Origin: an uncultured Colwellia sp. | Lineage (GTDB): Bacteria; Pseudomonadota; Gammaproteobacteria; Enterobacterales; Alteromonadaceae | NCBI GenBank assembly: GCA_913020705.1 | Contig: CAJWBY010000006.1 | Coordinates: forward strand, 1 to 61,674 | Length of the DNA: 61,674 bases | Direction: 5' to 3' | Shown: piece by piece, positions 34,739 to 43,224 of the stretch | Layout of the letters: each line of letters starts with the position of its first letter | How positions within the stretch are numbered: position 1 is the first letter of the stretch | Notes under the pieces: generated by a model | The model's input: the letters and a program-made list of their open reading frames with translations, nothing else | Told to the model about the DNA's origin: nothing | Databases searched by the model: none | Program-made: the position numbers and the translations under genes

Positions 34739-34775
34739 AAACACCCTACTTAGTTTAAGTAGGGTGTTTTTTTTT
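34739..34775 (+). terminator. Strong rho-independent terminator after the pullulanase gene
   Basis: A 12-base-pair stem, ACACCCTACTTA with its complement at 34756-34767, has a three-base loop and a run of nine T. It ends the receptor-pullulanase transcript. Confidence 0.95.
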
Positions 34776-34813
34776 GTTCAGAGAGCAATGTTTTGTTGTG
34801 ATGCTTTATCGTT

Positions 34814-34829
34814 TTGAATACGTATGCAA
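34814..34829. promoter_or_regulatory. Palindromic operator copy 4 (before MFS transporter)
   Basis: TTGAATACGTATGCAA, identical to copy 3, lies 98 bases upstream of the transporter start and just after the terminator, so the transporter has its own regulated promoter. Confidence 0.85.
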
Positions 34830-34926
34830 ATGCTTGTTGTACATCCAGTAAACAAGTAACGTGAAAGATTATTAGGCCGATTAAGCTTCCTTACAAGTGC
34901 CTATTTTATAAAGAGTCAATGACGTT

Positions 34927-36339
34927 ATGTTAGCTATTCAAAAAAACCTTAGTAAATCTTTTTATATGCTTTTGAGCTTGCCCGCAACCGCGATGGGTTT
35001 TGCTTTATCGGTACAAATTTCCGCCCTTAGCTGGATTTTAACCACACAATACGGATTAGATATTCATGAGGTAGGCCTCGTTTGGGCTGCAGGTCCTATA
35101 GCTGGGATTTTAGGGCAAGTGATTGTCGGTATTATTAGTGACAATGTTTGGTTTTGGAATGGCCGTCGTCGTCCGTTCATTCTCATTGGTGGCGTGTTAG
35201 CCGGTATGATGCTGTTGGCGCTACCTAACATAGATATTGTTTCTTCCGCCTTAGGCATATCAGGATTACTTGGTGTTGCTATTGCTGTTGCGTTGACCTT
35301 AGATTTATCTATTAATATCAGTTTTAACCCTACACGTGCGATTATTGCTGATGTAACCCCTGAAGGCGATGCTCGTACTAAAGGTTATACTTGGATGCAA
35401 ACAATTTCAGGGTCTTTTGGTGTTTTAGCTTATGCTGTTGGCGCCACTTGGGGAAATTTTGTGCTTATCTACTTAGGTGCAGGACTTGTCTTTTTTCTAT
35501 CAATATTTGCGCCTTTCTTTATCACTGAACCCAAAAAATTGATGGTTAGCCAAACCGATACTACTCAAGAGAAAGTTTCATTCAAAATGGTGTTGATGAA
35601 TATTAAGCCATTATGGGGGTTTATTGCTTACGATATTTATGCAATGGGGTTACAAATTTCGGGTATAAAAACCGATCATTATTGGGCAGAAATCATTGCG
35701 GTACTCATTACTTTTTACTTCGTTATTGTTACTTTGTTTGCGAAAGAAAGCAGCACAGATAACAGTATTGGCTTTAGAAAAGTATTAGCGGCGCATTCTT
35801 TCAGCTGGATTGGTGTGCAGACGATGTTTGTTTTCATTATTGCTTTTCTGCAAGACAAAATGCCAAGCTTATCAGACGATGATTTAGGTAAAGTTATCGC
35901 GATGAGTTTTTTAATTCTCAGCGCGGTTTCAGCTTTACTGCCTGCATTTGTACTTGAACCTATCGCTAAAAAAATTGGCCGCGTAAAAACCCATACTTAT
36001 TGTATCGCCAGTATGGCTGTTGGTTATGGATTAGTTTCGGCATTTGGTGATGTAAAAGAAGTACTGTATTTACTTATGGCGTTACTCGGTATTGGCTGGT
36101 CTGCCATCATTAGTTTACCGTTTGCGATTATGTCTGAAAAGGTAGAGCAATCGCGCATGGGTTTATATATGGGGTTATTCAATTTGTCGGTGGTTTTACC
36201 ACAGTTGTTAGTAAGTTTAGCTATTGGCTTATTCATTAGTAAAGTTGCAGATAAAAGCTTAGTTTTTCAAATAAGTGCTGTAGCGCTAGCTATTTCTGCG
36301 CTTGCTTGGACGAAAGTGCAGGAGCATTCGAAAACCTAA
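34927..36339 (+). CDS. MFS sugar transporter of the SLC45/MalT-like type
   Basis: The 470-residue protein has about twelve hydrophobic helices. The cytoplasmic loop after the third has WFWNGRRRPFILIGG, a signature of the SLC45-like and plant-sucrose-carrier-like branch of the glycoside-pentoside-hexuronide cation symporters. In marine gammaproteobacteria such carriers import maltose or short maltodextrins with protons or sodium. The shared operator and position after the pullulanase gene support uptake of products of the surface and periplasmic glucosidases. Confidence 0.9.
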   Translation: MLAIQKNLSKSFYMLLSLPATAMGFALSVQISALSWILTTQYGLDIHEVGLVWAAGPIAGILGQVIVGIISDNVWFWNGRRRPFILIGGVLAGMMLLALPNIDIVSSALGISGLLGVAIAVALTLDLSINISFNPTRAIIADVTPEGDARTKGYTWMQTISGSFGVLAYAVGATWGNFVLIYLGAGLVFFLSIFAPFFITEPKKLMVSQTDTTQEKVSFKMVLMNIKPLWGFIAYDIYAMGLQISGIKTDHYWAEIIAVLITFYFVIVTLFAKESSTDNSIGFRKVLAAHSFSWIGVQTMFVFIIAFLQDKMPSLSDDDLGKVIAMSFLILSAVSALLPAFVLEPIAKKIGRVKTHTYCIASMAVGYGLVSAFGDVKEVLYLLMALLGIGWSAIISLPFAIMSEKVEQSRMGLYMGLFNLSVVLPQLLVSLAIGLFISKVADKSLVFQISAVALAISALAWTKVQEHSKT

Positions 36340-36374
36340 CTTACGTGCGACCATTAAGAAGAATTATCAATAAA

Positions 36375-36415
36375 GGTAAAAAAGATAAGTGATGAGACTA
36401 GCTATCTTTTTTACC
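36375..36415 (+). terminator. Hairpin terminator after the MFS gene
   Basis: A 13-base-pair AT-rich stem, GGTAAAAAAGATA with its complement at 36403-36415, is followed by CTTTT. It lies 36 bases after the transporter stop. Confidence 0.75.
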
Positions 36416-36592
36416 CTTTTCGATTTAGTCATATTATCTAAGTTATATAGAGTTTAATTATTACACCAACAAAGATCTGCATGAAAACTTATTTTGTTAA
36501 ATTTTATTTGAACTAGATGAATGAAATATCGTTATAGTACGGTCTCTAACATCCATGTATCTCATTTCATTTTAATAAGAGTTAATAATTAT

Positions 36593-37174
36593 ATGATCCA
36601 TGTAACAAAATCAATGTTCGTAACATCAATTATTGCAATATCACTGACGCTTTTTAGTCTTCATTCATTTGCAAAGTCTGTCTCAATTGACGTAGGTCCA
36701 ATGGTTGGGGATAAGGCGCCGTCAATAACGGTTATAGATAAAAACAGAAAAACCGTGAATATAGATGATCTAACCGCAGATAAAGGTTTGATTATACTGT
36801 TTTTCCGCTCGGCTGACTGGTGTCCATTTTGTAAAAAACACCTTGTTGAATTACAAGGATATGCTGATAAATTTAAAGCACTTGGTTATGGTGTAGCAGC
36901 AGTATCTTATGATGATACCGAAATTTTGAAAAGTTTCACTGAAGAGCATAACCTCTCATATCCATTGTTATCAGACCAATTAGCAGCGACGGTAAAAGCT
37001 TACGGAGTGCTTAACAAAGATTATGCAATGGGTGATGACAACTACGGTATTCCTTATCCTGGCGTTGTAGTTATTAATCCAGACGGAAAGATTGATCATA
37101 AATATTTCTTTAAAGGTTACCGCAAGCGCGTAAAGTTTGTTGAGTTATATGATCAACTGAGCGCAGTTAAGTAA
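36593..37174 (+). CDS. Exported AhpC/TSA-type peroxiredoxin-like protein
   Basis: I start at ATG 36593, because it gives a clean signal peptide (MFVTSIIAIS then SFAKS) while the longer frame from 36521 adds 24 residues with no meaning. The 193-residue protein then has a thioredoxin fold with FFRSADWCPFCKKHL, a C-x2-C pair in the position of a peroxidatic cysteine, and the downstream PYPGVVVINPDG segment. It is likely a periplasmic thiol peroxidase or thiol-disulphide protein. It stands alone between two terminators, and the nearby starch genes do not explain it. Confidence 0.8.
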   Translation: MIHVTKSMFVTSIIAISLTLFSLHSFAKSVSIDVGPMVGDKAPSITVIDKNRKTVNIDDLTADKGLIILFFRSADWCPFCKKHLVELQGYADKFKALGYGVAAVSYDDTEILKSFTEEHNLSYPLLSDQLAATVKAYGVLNKDYAMGDDNYGIPYPGVVVINPDGKIDHKYFFKGYRKRVKFVELYDQLSAVK

Positions 37175-37574
37175 ATCTAACGGCTTAATTTTATTCTATA
37201 GGTCATTACATTGTTTAAAAGAAAACATTAAATAATTGATGTTTTCTTTTAATTTGAAGTGAAATATCAGAACTTGACGAATTAGTCAGGATTTTTTCAT
37301 AAAAGAGTTTACTTTTTTATTTTTCCTGTTTATAGTGCATCTGTTATTTATTCTCCTCTCGTTTATTTAACCGATTATCTTTGTAATAATCACTGTTTTG
37401 TCTTTCCCTTTCACAGTCAGTCATCACTCAAATTATTAAGCCCAAATTGTTGTCTGAGTTTATCAAGTTTTTTTGATCCACTTGATAAGATATATTTTAA
37501 ATATCTCAACGTTTTCACACAGTAATATGGCTTTTATTATTCATGCGCTCAAGCGCAAATTAAAGAGTTTTATT
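37175..37574. other. Intergenic region with terminator; otherwise nothing recognised
   Basis: This 400-base region begins with the peroxiredoxin terminator (37215-37252). The remaining 320 bases are AT-rich with T-runs (TTTTTTCATAAAAGAG). They must include the promoter of the small gene at 37575, but I recognise no RNA gene or coding frame with a good start. Confidence 0.5.
37215..37252 (+). terminator. Hairpin terminator after the peroxiredoxin-like gene
   Basis: A perfect 14-base-pair stem, TTAAAAGAAAACAT with its complement at 37239-37252, lies 40 bases after the stop codon. Confidence 0.8.
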
Positions 37575-37742
37575 ATGTCTTATACATATAAAGGAACGAT
37601 TTATTCAATTAAATCACCTATTAATTCCATTTCAGTTAACAAACATAATGTTGTTGTTAACGACCAAAATGGTTCAAAGTTAATTAAATTTTGCAATGTA
37701 ACCGATTCTAAATGTTTTTTAGAGTGGGTATACCAAGCTTAA
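37575..37742 (+). CDS. Hypothetical 55-residue protein
   Basis: The best start is ATG 37575, preceded by AAAGAG at good spacing; the frame from 37473 adds an implausible leader. The 55-residue product (MSYTYKGTIYSIKSPINS) seems to form beta strands and has a C-terminal CFLEWV. No signal peptide or membrane segment is seen. I know no family. The near-palindrome that follows (CCCTCAACTAA with TTAGCTGAGGG, 37759-37787) may be its terminator. Confidence 0.5.
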   Translation: MSYTYKGTIYSIKSPINSISVNKHNVVVNDQNGSKLIKFCNVTDSKCFLEWVYQA

Positions 37743-38098
37743 TTAGTAGAAACGCTAGTCCCTCAACTAAACAATAATTAGCTGAGGGAATGTTCTTACG
37801 GTTATTAATTTTAGTCACTATACATTTTGATTAAGCTTACTGTTATTTAACTCGTATCCAAATTTATACCATCTCATCAACCCTCGTTTAATCAACCCTG
37901 CTATGTTTTTTACATGAACAGCTAATAATTGGTTGCCTCGTGGTAGTTATGAAGTTTTATACAAGCTAAGCCATATGAACTATCGTTTTAAAACCAACAG
38001 TTACTCAGTAATCCAAAACATGACTTTATAGAAGGCTATAAGCAGATTCACAAATCAGGCATACTGTCTGTAATAAAGTCTAATCATTTCTAAGTACT
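37743..38098. other. Intergenic region, 356 bases, one hairpin only
   Basis: A near-perfect stem with one mismatch occupies 37759-37787. The remaining sequence up to the kinase gene is AT-rich with no convincing ribosome-binding site or frame. Confidence 0.45.
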
Positions 38099-38653
38099 AT
38101 GAATTATCCTAAAGTTATAGCAATTAGTGGGGCCTCTGGTTCAGGAAAAACGACCATTGTTAAACAATTAGCAAAGGTATTTAATTGCCCCTTTTTACTG
38201 TTTGACGAGCATACAAATAAAGATACTTATCCACAAAACATGAAAGATTGGTATGACGATGGGGCTAACGTTTCTCTAATATCTACACCTGATTTTGTAA
38301 TCTCTTTATCAGCATTAATTTCTAGTGATAACAGTCGTTATGTTTTCATCGAAGAGCCGTTTGGTAAAGAACGTGATTCTATGTCAGCTTTAATTGATTA
38401 TGTTGTGTTGTTAGACCAACCTCCGGAACTTTGCTTAACACGTATTATAAAAAGGCATGTTAATAAACCGCAGACTAATTCATTAAATCATATCGCCAGT
38501 TTTTTAGATAAGTATGAGCAGTATTTGAGAGATATTTATAAATTAACAGTTGAACAAGTTAAAGGTAATAGTGACTTAATTATTGATGAAGTACTTTCAG
38601 TTAAGGGGACAACAAGTGCTATTGAACAATGGTTAAAGTTGACTAATCGATGA
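38099..38653 (+). CDS. P-loop kinase, uridine-kinase-like
   Basis: The 184-residue protein opens with a Walker A motif GASGSGKTTIVKQL and continues in the pattern of small-molecule kinases: a DEHTNKDTY segment where the substrate aspartate is expected, FIEEPFG as the Walker B-like strand, and LTRIIKRH as the lid. This is the fold of uridine and adenylate-type kinases. Many such orphan kinases have no known substrate. No neighbour gene hints at one. ATG 38099 opens directly onto the P-loop strand. Confidence 0.75.
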   Translation: MNYPKVIAISGASGSGKTTIVKQLAKVFNCPFLLFDEHTNKDTYPQNMKDWYDDGANVSLISTPDFVISLSALISSDNSRYVFIEEPFGKERDSMSALIDYVVLLDQPPELCLTRIIKRHVNKPQTNSLNHIASFLDKYEQYLRDIYKLTVEQVKGNSDLIIDEVLSVKGTTSAIEQWLKLTNR

Positions 38654-38742
38654 TGCTTATTAAGATATTTTTTATGTTTTGTAATATTCAATAAGATCAG
38701 CATAAATATATCTGACCTTATTAAAATATTTCATTGATACGT

Positions 38743-38997
38743 TTAAAGATAAAACGCTTCAACCGTTCCTTTTTTCGTCATTAAAAGTGGTTGCCCACGA
38801 CGGTCTAATGCTTTGTGCATAGCTACTTTTATCCAGCCTTCACTGATGCAATATTCTTCAACATCTGTACGCTCTTTGCCGTTAAAACGAATACCAATGT
38901 TGTGCTCGAAGATAGCTTCTACATGATGTGGGCTACGTGGGTTACCCGAAAGGCGATCTGGTAATTCTGGCTTTGATTCAGTGTCGTTCATGTTCAT
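38743..38997 (-). CDS. DUF3297 family protein
   Basis: The 84-residue protein matches DUF3297: LPDRLSGNPRSPHH, then GIRFNGKERTDVEEYCISEGW and the C-terminal KKGTVEAFY. It is a small cytoplasmic family widespread in Proteobacteria, sometimes mislabelled glutathione peroxidase. Function is unknown. Start is ATG 38997, or ATG 38991 two codons downstream. It precedes no obvious partner and is convergent with the P-loop kinase. Confidence 0.85.
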   Translation of the reverse strand: MNMNDTESKPELPDRLSGNPRSPHHVEAIFEHNIGIRFNGKERTDVEEYCISEGWIKVAMHKALDRRGQPLLMTKKGTVEAFYL

Positions 38998-39118
38998 GAC
39001 CTAGTAGTAAATAAATATTGCGCTATTGTAGGCAATATAGGCATTTCCCTCAATAACTATAATAAGAAATGTTACTTCTATATCTTAGATAAAGGTTAAC
39101 TTTAACTGACTAATTAAT

Positions 39119-40375
39119 TTAGCAGCGAATTTTAGGTATATCTCGCCAATTACTTGTGTACTGTGGACTTAAAAAATGGCGCTTCATTTTCCATGAATTT
39201 GACTTCCCTTCAGCGCCTAATGTTAGTGTGCCTTGTCCGTAACGGTTGTTGATGGTATCGAGGCAATTCATTAATATTGGGTTGGAATTGTCAGGTAAAA
39301 ACAAATCGGGTTGCTGGTAACGCCTACTTTCTAATTCTATCGCACCGACACCACAACGGTAAAAGAGCACACCTTGGACAAATATATCAGCAAGTACCAA
39401 GCTCACCGCCTTAGCAATATCGCAGCTATTATCTGTTGCTACAGGGAACCTATATACTATCGCTTGTTTGTAATGATTTTCATCATGAGGTGAGCTTGAC
39501 GCAAATATTAGTAACTTCTTGATGAGCGAAGATTGTCGCCTCACTTTTTTCGCAACGATAGCGCTATGCGTGGTTAAAGCCGCATGCAAAGAATGAATAT
39601 CTACAATACGTTGTCCAAAGCTACGGGTAGAAAAAATTTCTCGTTTAGGTTCTTTGACATCATCCCATGTTAAACAACTTACACCATTAAGTTCATTAAC
39701 AGTTCGTTCCGTTATTACGCTAAAATTTTTGCGCATAACTTTAGGGCACTGCATTGATAATTGATGAGCGGTATTGATATTTTGCTGTTTTAGTCGTTGA
39801 GATATTTTAGAGCCTATTCCCCAAACCTCATTCACGTCCATTTTTTCTAATATGTCTCTGGCACTTTGCATCTCATTTATAATCGCAACGCCATTGTAGC
39901 CTGCTAGTTTTTTAGCTGCGTGGTTGGCCGCTTTCGCTAAGGTTGAGGTTGTCCCAAAGCCTACACCAACGGGTAAGCGAGTTTCTTTCCAAATGGCACG
40001 TCTAATTTCGTGTCCGTATTGATGCCAGTCTTTAATAATGCCAGTGTAGTTTTTGAAATGTAAAAATGACTCGTCAATCGAGTAGATATACTGGTTATCA
40101 CAATATCTTGAAATAACGTTCATCATTCTTTCACTTAAGTCGGCGTACAACTCATAGTTGGAAGATCGAACCACTACGCCATGTTTTTGCAGTAATGCCT
40201 TTATTTGAAAGTAGGGTTTAAACTTTGGAATGCCAAGCCTGCGAGCAATAGGGCAAACAGCACAAATGCAGCCATCGTTATTGGTTAAAACAACGACCGG
40301 TTTATTTCTTATGCTTGGGTCGAATACTTTCTCGGCACTCGCATAAAAAGATACTGCATCAACTAGTGCATACAT
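39119..40375 (-). CDS. umuC: DNA polymerase V catalytic subunit, Y-family
   Basis: The 418-residue protein is a Y-family translesion polymerase. The catalytic aspartates are in ALVDAVSFYASAE and YSIDESFLHF; the helix-hairpin-helix region includes WGIGSKISQRL; the little-finger domain and DUF4113 tail follow. Residue 7 in DAVSF is Val where many UmuC have Cys. With UmuD' it bypasses damaged bases during the SOS response. Its start overlaps the end of umuD by 13 bases, so the two are translationally coupled. Control is by the LexA box at 40792-40807. Confidence 0.95.
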   Translation of the reverse strand: MYALVDAVSFYASAEKVFDPSIRNKPVVVLTNNDGCICAVCPIARRLGIPKFKPYFQIKALLQKHGVVVRSSNYELYADLSERMMNVISRYCDNQYIYSIDESFLHFKNYTGIIKDWHQYGHEIRRAIWKETRLPVGVGFGTTSTLAKAANHAAKKLAGYNGVAIINEMQSARDILEKMDVNEVWGIGSKISQRLKQQNINTAHQLSMQCPKVMRKNFSVITERTVNELNGVSCLTWDDVKEPKREIFSTRSFGQRIVDIHSLHAALTTHSAIVAKKVRRQSSLIKKLLIFASSSPHDENHYKQAIVYRFPVATDNSCDIAKAVSLVLADIFVQGVLFYRCGVGAIELESRRYQQPDLFLPDNSNPILMNCLDTINNRYGQGTLTLGAEGKSNSWKMKRHFLSPQYTSNWRDIPKIRC

Positions 40376-40776
40376 GCGGTTAATTCAGGCGCTTGATGGT
40401 GTAGTCGAATTGACCGAGTGACGATACCTTCTAATTGAAAATCATCTTCAGGTTTAATGCTTACGGGGGCAAAATCTTTAGACGCTGATAGTAAGCGAGC
40501 TTGTTTTTTATCAATCAACTTGCACACAAAACAGCCGTTGTAATTTGCCACGACAACATCACCATTTCTGGCGGTTAGCGATCTATCAACAATCAGTAAG
40601 TCGCCATCAAAAATGCCAACTCCTTGCATAGACTCACCTGATGCTTGCCCAATAAATGTAGCATTGGGGTGCCTAATAAGCAGTTTATCTAACGACAAAC
40701 CCAGCTCTTTATATTCGGCCGCGGGTGATTCAAATCCTGAAATACCTGCTTCAATGTAAATAGGAATAACTTTCAT
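40363..40776 (-). CDS. umuD: UmuD-type S24 protease subunit of DNA polymerase V
   Basis: The 137-residue protein has the UmuD cleavage-site region (AGISGFESPAAEY, with a CG-like site changed to SG), the catalytic serine in QASGESMQGVGI and the lysine in TARNGDVVVA. RecA-stimulated self-cleavage would give the active UmuD', the partner of UmuC. The start codon lies at 40776, only 15 bases after the LexA box, so transcription must begin upstream and carry the palindrome in the leader. Confidence 0.93.
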   Translation of the reverse strand: MKVIPIYIEAGISGFESPAAEYKELGLSLDKLLIRHPNATFIGQASGESMQGVGIFDGDLLIVDRSLTARNGDVVVANYNGCFVCKLIDKKQARLLSASKDFAPVSIKPEDDFQLEGIVTRSIRLHHQAPELTACMH

Positions 40777-41079
40777 TACTTAAAACCTATACTGTATAAA
40801 AATACAGTATAGGTTTTAAGTTTAAATTTGAAAAGGATAATTTAAATATTTTATACAAAATCGTATAGGCCTTTTAAATATCTATTAGTAAGAATAAAGC
40901 TTGTTGGCATTGGGATGAGTAATAATGATTACTACTTTGGCAATAGTAATATGTAATAACTGTAGCAATAATTTTTTCAGAATAGGTTCATATTCGTCTG
41001 AGCTTAACGTCCCAATATACTGATTTTGTTGGCTAGAGCAGCCAGTTCGTTTTTTATCCATTGAATAAAAATATGAGTT
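40777..41079. other. Divergent control region of umuDC and copper locus
   Basis: This 303-base gap has the palindromic LexA site next to umuD. A second, shorter dyad (TATAC-GATTTT-GTATA on the minus strand, about 40853-40868) lies 45 bases further on. The right half contains the promoter of the copper-type gene at 41080; I cannot identify a CueR or CusR site. Confidence 0.55.
40778..40821 (-). promoter_or_regulatory. LexA (SOS) box within a 20-bp perfect palindrome
   Basis: CTGTATAAAAATACAG at 40792-40807 fits the CTG-N10-CAG SOS consensus. It is the centre of a longer perfect inverted repeat: ACTTAAAACCTATACTGTAT at 40778-40797 pairs with 40802-40821, leaving four A between the arms. The left arm runs to one base before the umuD start codon. 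Confidence 0.93.
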
Positions 41080-41511
41080 ATGACATCATTTAGCGTAAGT
41101 ATAATATTTTGTAGGTTGCTTGTGACTTTTAACTTCTCTAAAACATTAATGGTATTGCTAATATGTGTGGCCTTTGCTGGTCAGACAATGGCGTCTACTA
41201 TTATGTCTTATCAGATGATGAGTATGAAGGGAATGAGTGGGCAAGAGCAATCACATAATATGGCAATGATGGATCATAGTAATCATAATATGGTCAGTGA
41301 CTCTTCTGATAATTCAGAAAATTCGATGGAAGATTGTTGCACTGAAACATGTAACTGTTTTACTGGTGGTTGCTCAAGTCTTGCTGCATTTTCGAAAGAC
41401 ATAGTAAGTAACGAAGCACTCGTTGACTTATCACCTAGAATACTTTCTTCTTCTAATTTGGCTTTAAGTCAGCAACCTACATCATTATATCGCCCCCCAA
41501 TATCTAGCTAA
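41080..41511 (+). CDS. Secreted His/Met/Cys-rich protein ahead of the Cus operon
   Basis: The 143-residue product has a hydrophobic segment (residues 22-38, signal peptide ending TMAS), then a Met/His-rich stretch (MKGMSGQEQSHNMAMMDHSN, then HNM) and a cysteine cluster (DCCTETCNCFTGGC). The composition is that of a periplasmic copper or silver binder, comparable to small CopL- or DUF2946-like leaders in copper operons. It lies 152 bases upstream of the next reading frame. The start at 41080 has only a weak ribosome-binding site; ATG 41149 is an alternative. Confidence 0.65.
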   Translation: MTSFSVSIIFCRLLVTFNFSKTLMVLLICVAFAGQTMASTIMSYQMMSMKGMSGQEQSHNMAMMDHSNHNMVSDSSDNSENSMEDCCTETCNCFTGGCSSLAAFSKDIVSNEALVDLSPRILSSSNLALSQQPTSLYRPPISS

Positions 41512-41663
41512 ATACAGAATAAGTGTACCCAAATTTTGGTTCATTTATACAACTATTTTCTGTATTAGGCTTTTTTGAACTCATATTTTAGAAACACTTT
41601 CTAACACCCTCAAAAATAACCTAATTAATTTAGAATATTAATTTTTATCCCTTTGGGGGAGTT

Positions 41664-41762
41664 ATGTTTCCAAATAAGTTTACTTTAAAAATTATAGCTA
41701 CCTTTGTTGCCGTTTTTACTATGCCAATGTTCAACCTTATGAGGAAAAACTCTAATGAATAA
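41664..41762 (+). CDS. 32-residue leader peptide overlapping the outer-membrane gene
   Basis: ATG 41664 is preceded by a very strong ribosome-binding site (GGGGGAG). The frame codes for 32 residues with a hydrophobic middle (IIATFVAVFTMPMF) and stops at 41762, eight bases inside the next gene. It may couple or regulate translation of cusC, or be a small membrane subunit such as those that accompany RND pumps. I do not recognise it. Confidence 0.5.
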   Translation: MFPNKFTLKIIATFVAVFTMPMFNLMRKNSNE

Positions 41763-43224
41763 GCTAAATCTTAATCGCAAGTTTCGCATCAAATGCGGTG
41801 CAGGCATTATAGCTTTTACCTTTTTATCTGCGAGTGCGGCTGATTTTTCAGTGATAAAAGGTAATGCACCTTTATCTTTTACAAAGGCCATTAAGGCAGC
41901 TCAACAAAATGACCCTTGGTTAACGGGGAATGTTCATAAGCAAAGGGCTATAGAATTAATGAGCACTGCGGTTAATACGTTGCCTGATCCGAAAATGTCA
42001 ATTGGGCTTGCAAATTTTCCGACCAATGGCTTTGATTTTGGACAAGAAGGCATGACACAGGCCAAAGTAGGGATTTCACAGATGTTTCCTCGCGGAGATA
42101 CCTTAGCGATAAAAAGCCAACAGCTAAAAATTCAGAGTGAAGCGTATCCCTTTCAAAGAAAAGATAGAGAATCAAAAGTCGCCGTTATTGTGGGTAGCTT
42201 ATGGTTAGATGTCTATCGTGTTCAGCAAAGTATTGCCCTAATTGAAAAGAATAGATCAATGTTTGAGCAGTTAGCTGATGTAGCGACAGCAAGCTACACA
42301 TCTGCTCTAGGTAAAACCCGCCAGCAAGACATAGTTAGAGCGCAGTTAGAGTTAACACGTTTAGAGGATAGGTTAGACAAATTAGTGCAACAAAAAAATC
42401 ACTATGAAGGGATGCTTTCACAATGGCTAACCACGTTTTCCACAGGAAATAGCGCTATAGATGAAGCGTCATTGGAGACAAACTTTTATTTGCACAATAT
42501 ATTACTTAGCAAAGAACTTCCTAAAATAAGCTTGGTAAGCCATGATTTGGTTTTCAAAAAAAACTGGTTTAAACCAAAGGAATTGATCCCGTATTTTTTG
42601 AAGCATCCTTCAGTGATTGCAATCGACAAAAAAGTACATGCGACTAAAACTGGCATTAACTTGGCAAAACAAAAGTACAAAGCTGAATGGGGTGTAAACG
42701 CAAGTTATGGTTATCGCGCAGACGACCCTATGGGGAGAAGTCGAGCTGATATGTTTTCTGTTGGTGTTACCTTTGATTTACCACTTTTTACTGAAAAAAG
42801 ACAAGACAAAGAAGTGCAGTCAGCGATATCTCAAACGGAAGCGGTTAAAACAGAAAAGTTACTCTTACTTAGGCAATTACTCGGTTCTTATTCGAGTGCA
42901 AAAGGAAGGTTATTACGCTTAATCGCTAGACAAGATTTGTATAAAACGAAATTATTACCGCAAATACATGATCAAGCAGAAGCCTCCTTAACCGCTTATA
43001 CAAATGATGATGGCGATTTTTCAGAAGTTGTTCGTTCTCGTATTTCTGTACTGAATGCTGAAATAGACGAATTGGCACTAAACGTTGAAGAACAAAAAAT
43101 ACGGCTAGAGCTTAACTACCTTTTTGTTGGCAATATCATGACTACATTGACAACAAATACACAAAACAAAATTAATTTATCAAATAGTCGCCAATATGCT
43201 GCTGTTTCGGGAGAAAAACAATGA
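41755..43224 (+). CDS. cusC: Outer-membrane efflux channel (TolC/CusC-like)
   Basis: The 489-residue protein has a signal peptide (cut after SASA) and two outer-membrane efflux (OEP) repeats with long helices, e.g. RAIELMSTAVNTLPDPKMS and the second-half region with HPSVIAIDKKVHATKTGINL. The coiled-coil hairpin regions and later beta strands fit TolC-type trimers. No lipidated Cys is seen. It would form the outer-membrane duct for metal ions. The stop overlaps the CusB start by ATGA, so translation is coupled. The 32-residue frame before it ends inside it. Confidence 0.88.
   Translation: MNKLNLNRKFRIKCGAGIIAFTFLSASAADFSVIKGNAPLSFTKAIKAAQQNDPWLTGNVHKQRAIELMSTAVNTLPDPKMSIGLANFPTNGFDFGQEGMTQAKVGISQMFPRGDTLAIKSQQLKIQSEAYPFQRKDRESKVAVIVGSLWLDVYRVQQSIALIEKNRSMFEQLADVATASYTSALGKTRQQDIVRAQLELTRLEDRLDKLVQQKNHYEGMLSQWLTTFSTGNSAIDEASLETNFYLHNILLSKELPKISLVSHDLVFKKNWFKPKELIPYFLKHPSVIAIDKKVHATKTGINLAKQKYKAEWGVNASYGYRADDPMGRSRADMFSVGVTFDLPLFTEKRQDKEVQSAISQTEAVKTEKLLLLRQLLGSYSSAKGRLLRLIARQDLYKTKLLPQIHDQAEASLTAYTNDDGDFSEVVRSRISVLNAEIDELALNVEEQKIRLELNYLFVGNIMTTLTTNTQNKINLSNSRQYAAVSGEKQ

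Noticed and set aside
37759..37787. Possible small RNA at the hairpin after the 55-residue gene
   Set aside because: The stem has one mismatch and no promoter or T-run, so it is better read as a weak terminator.
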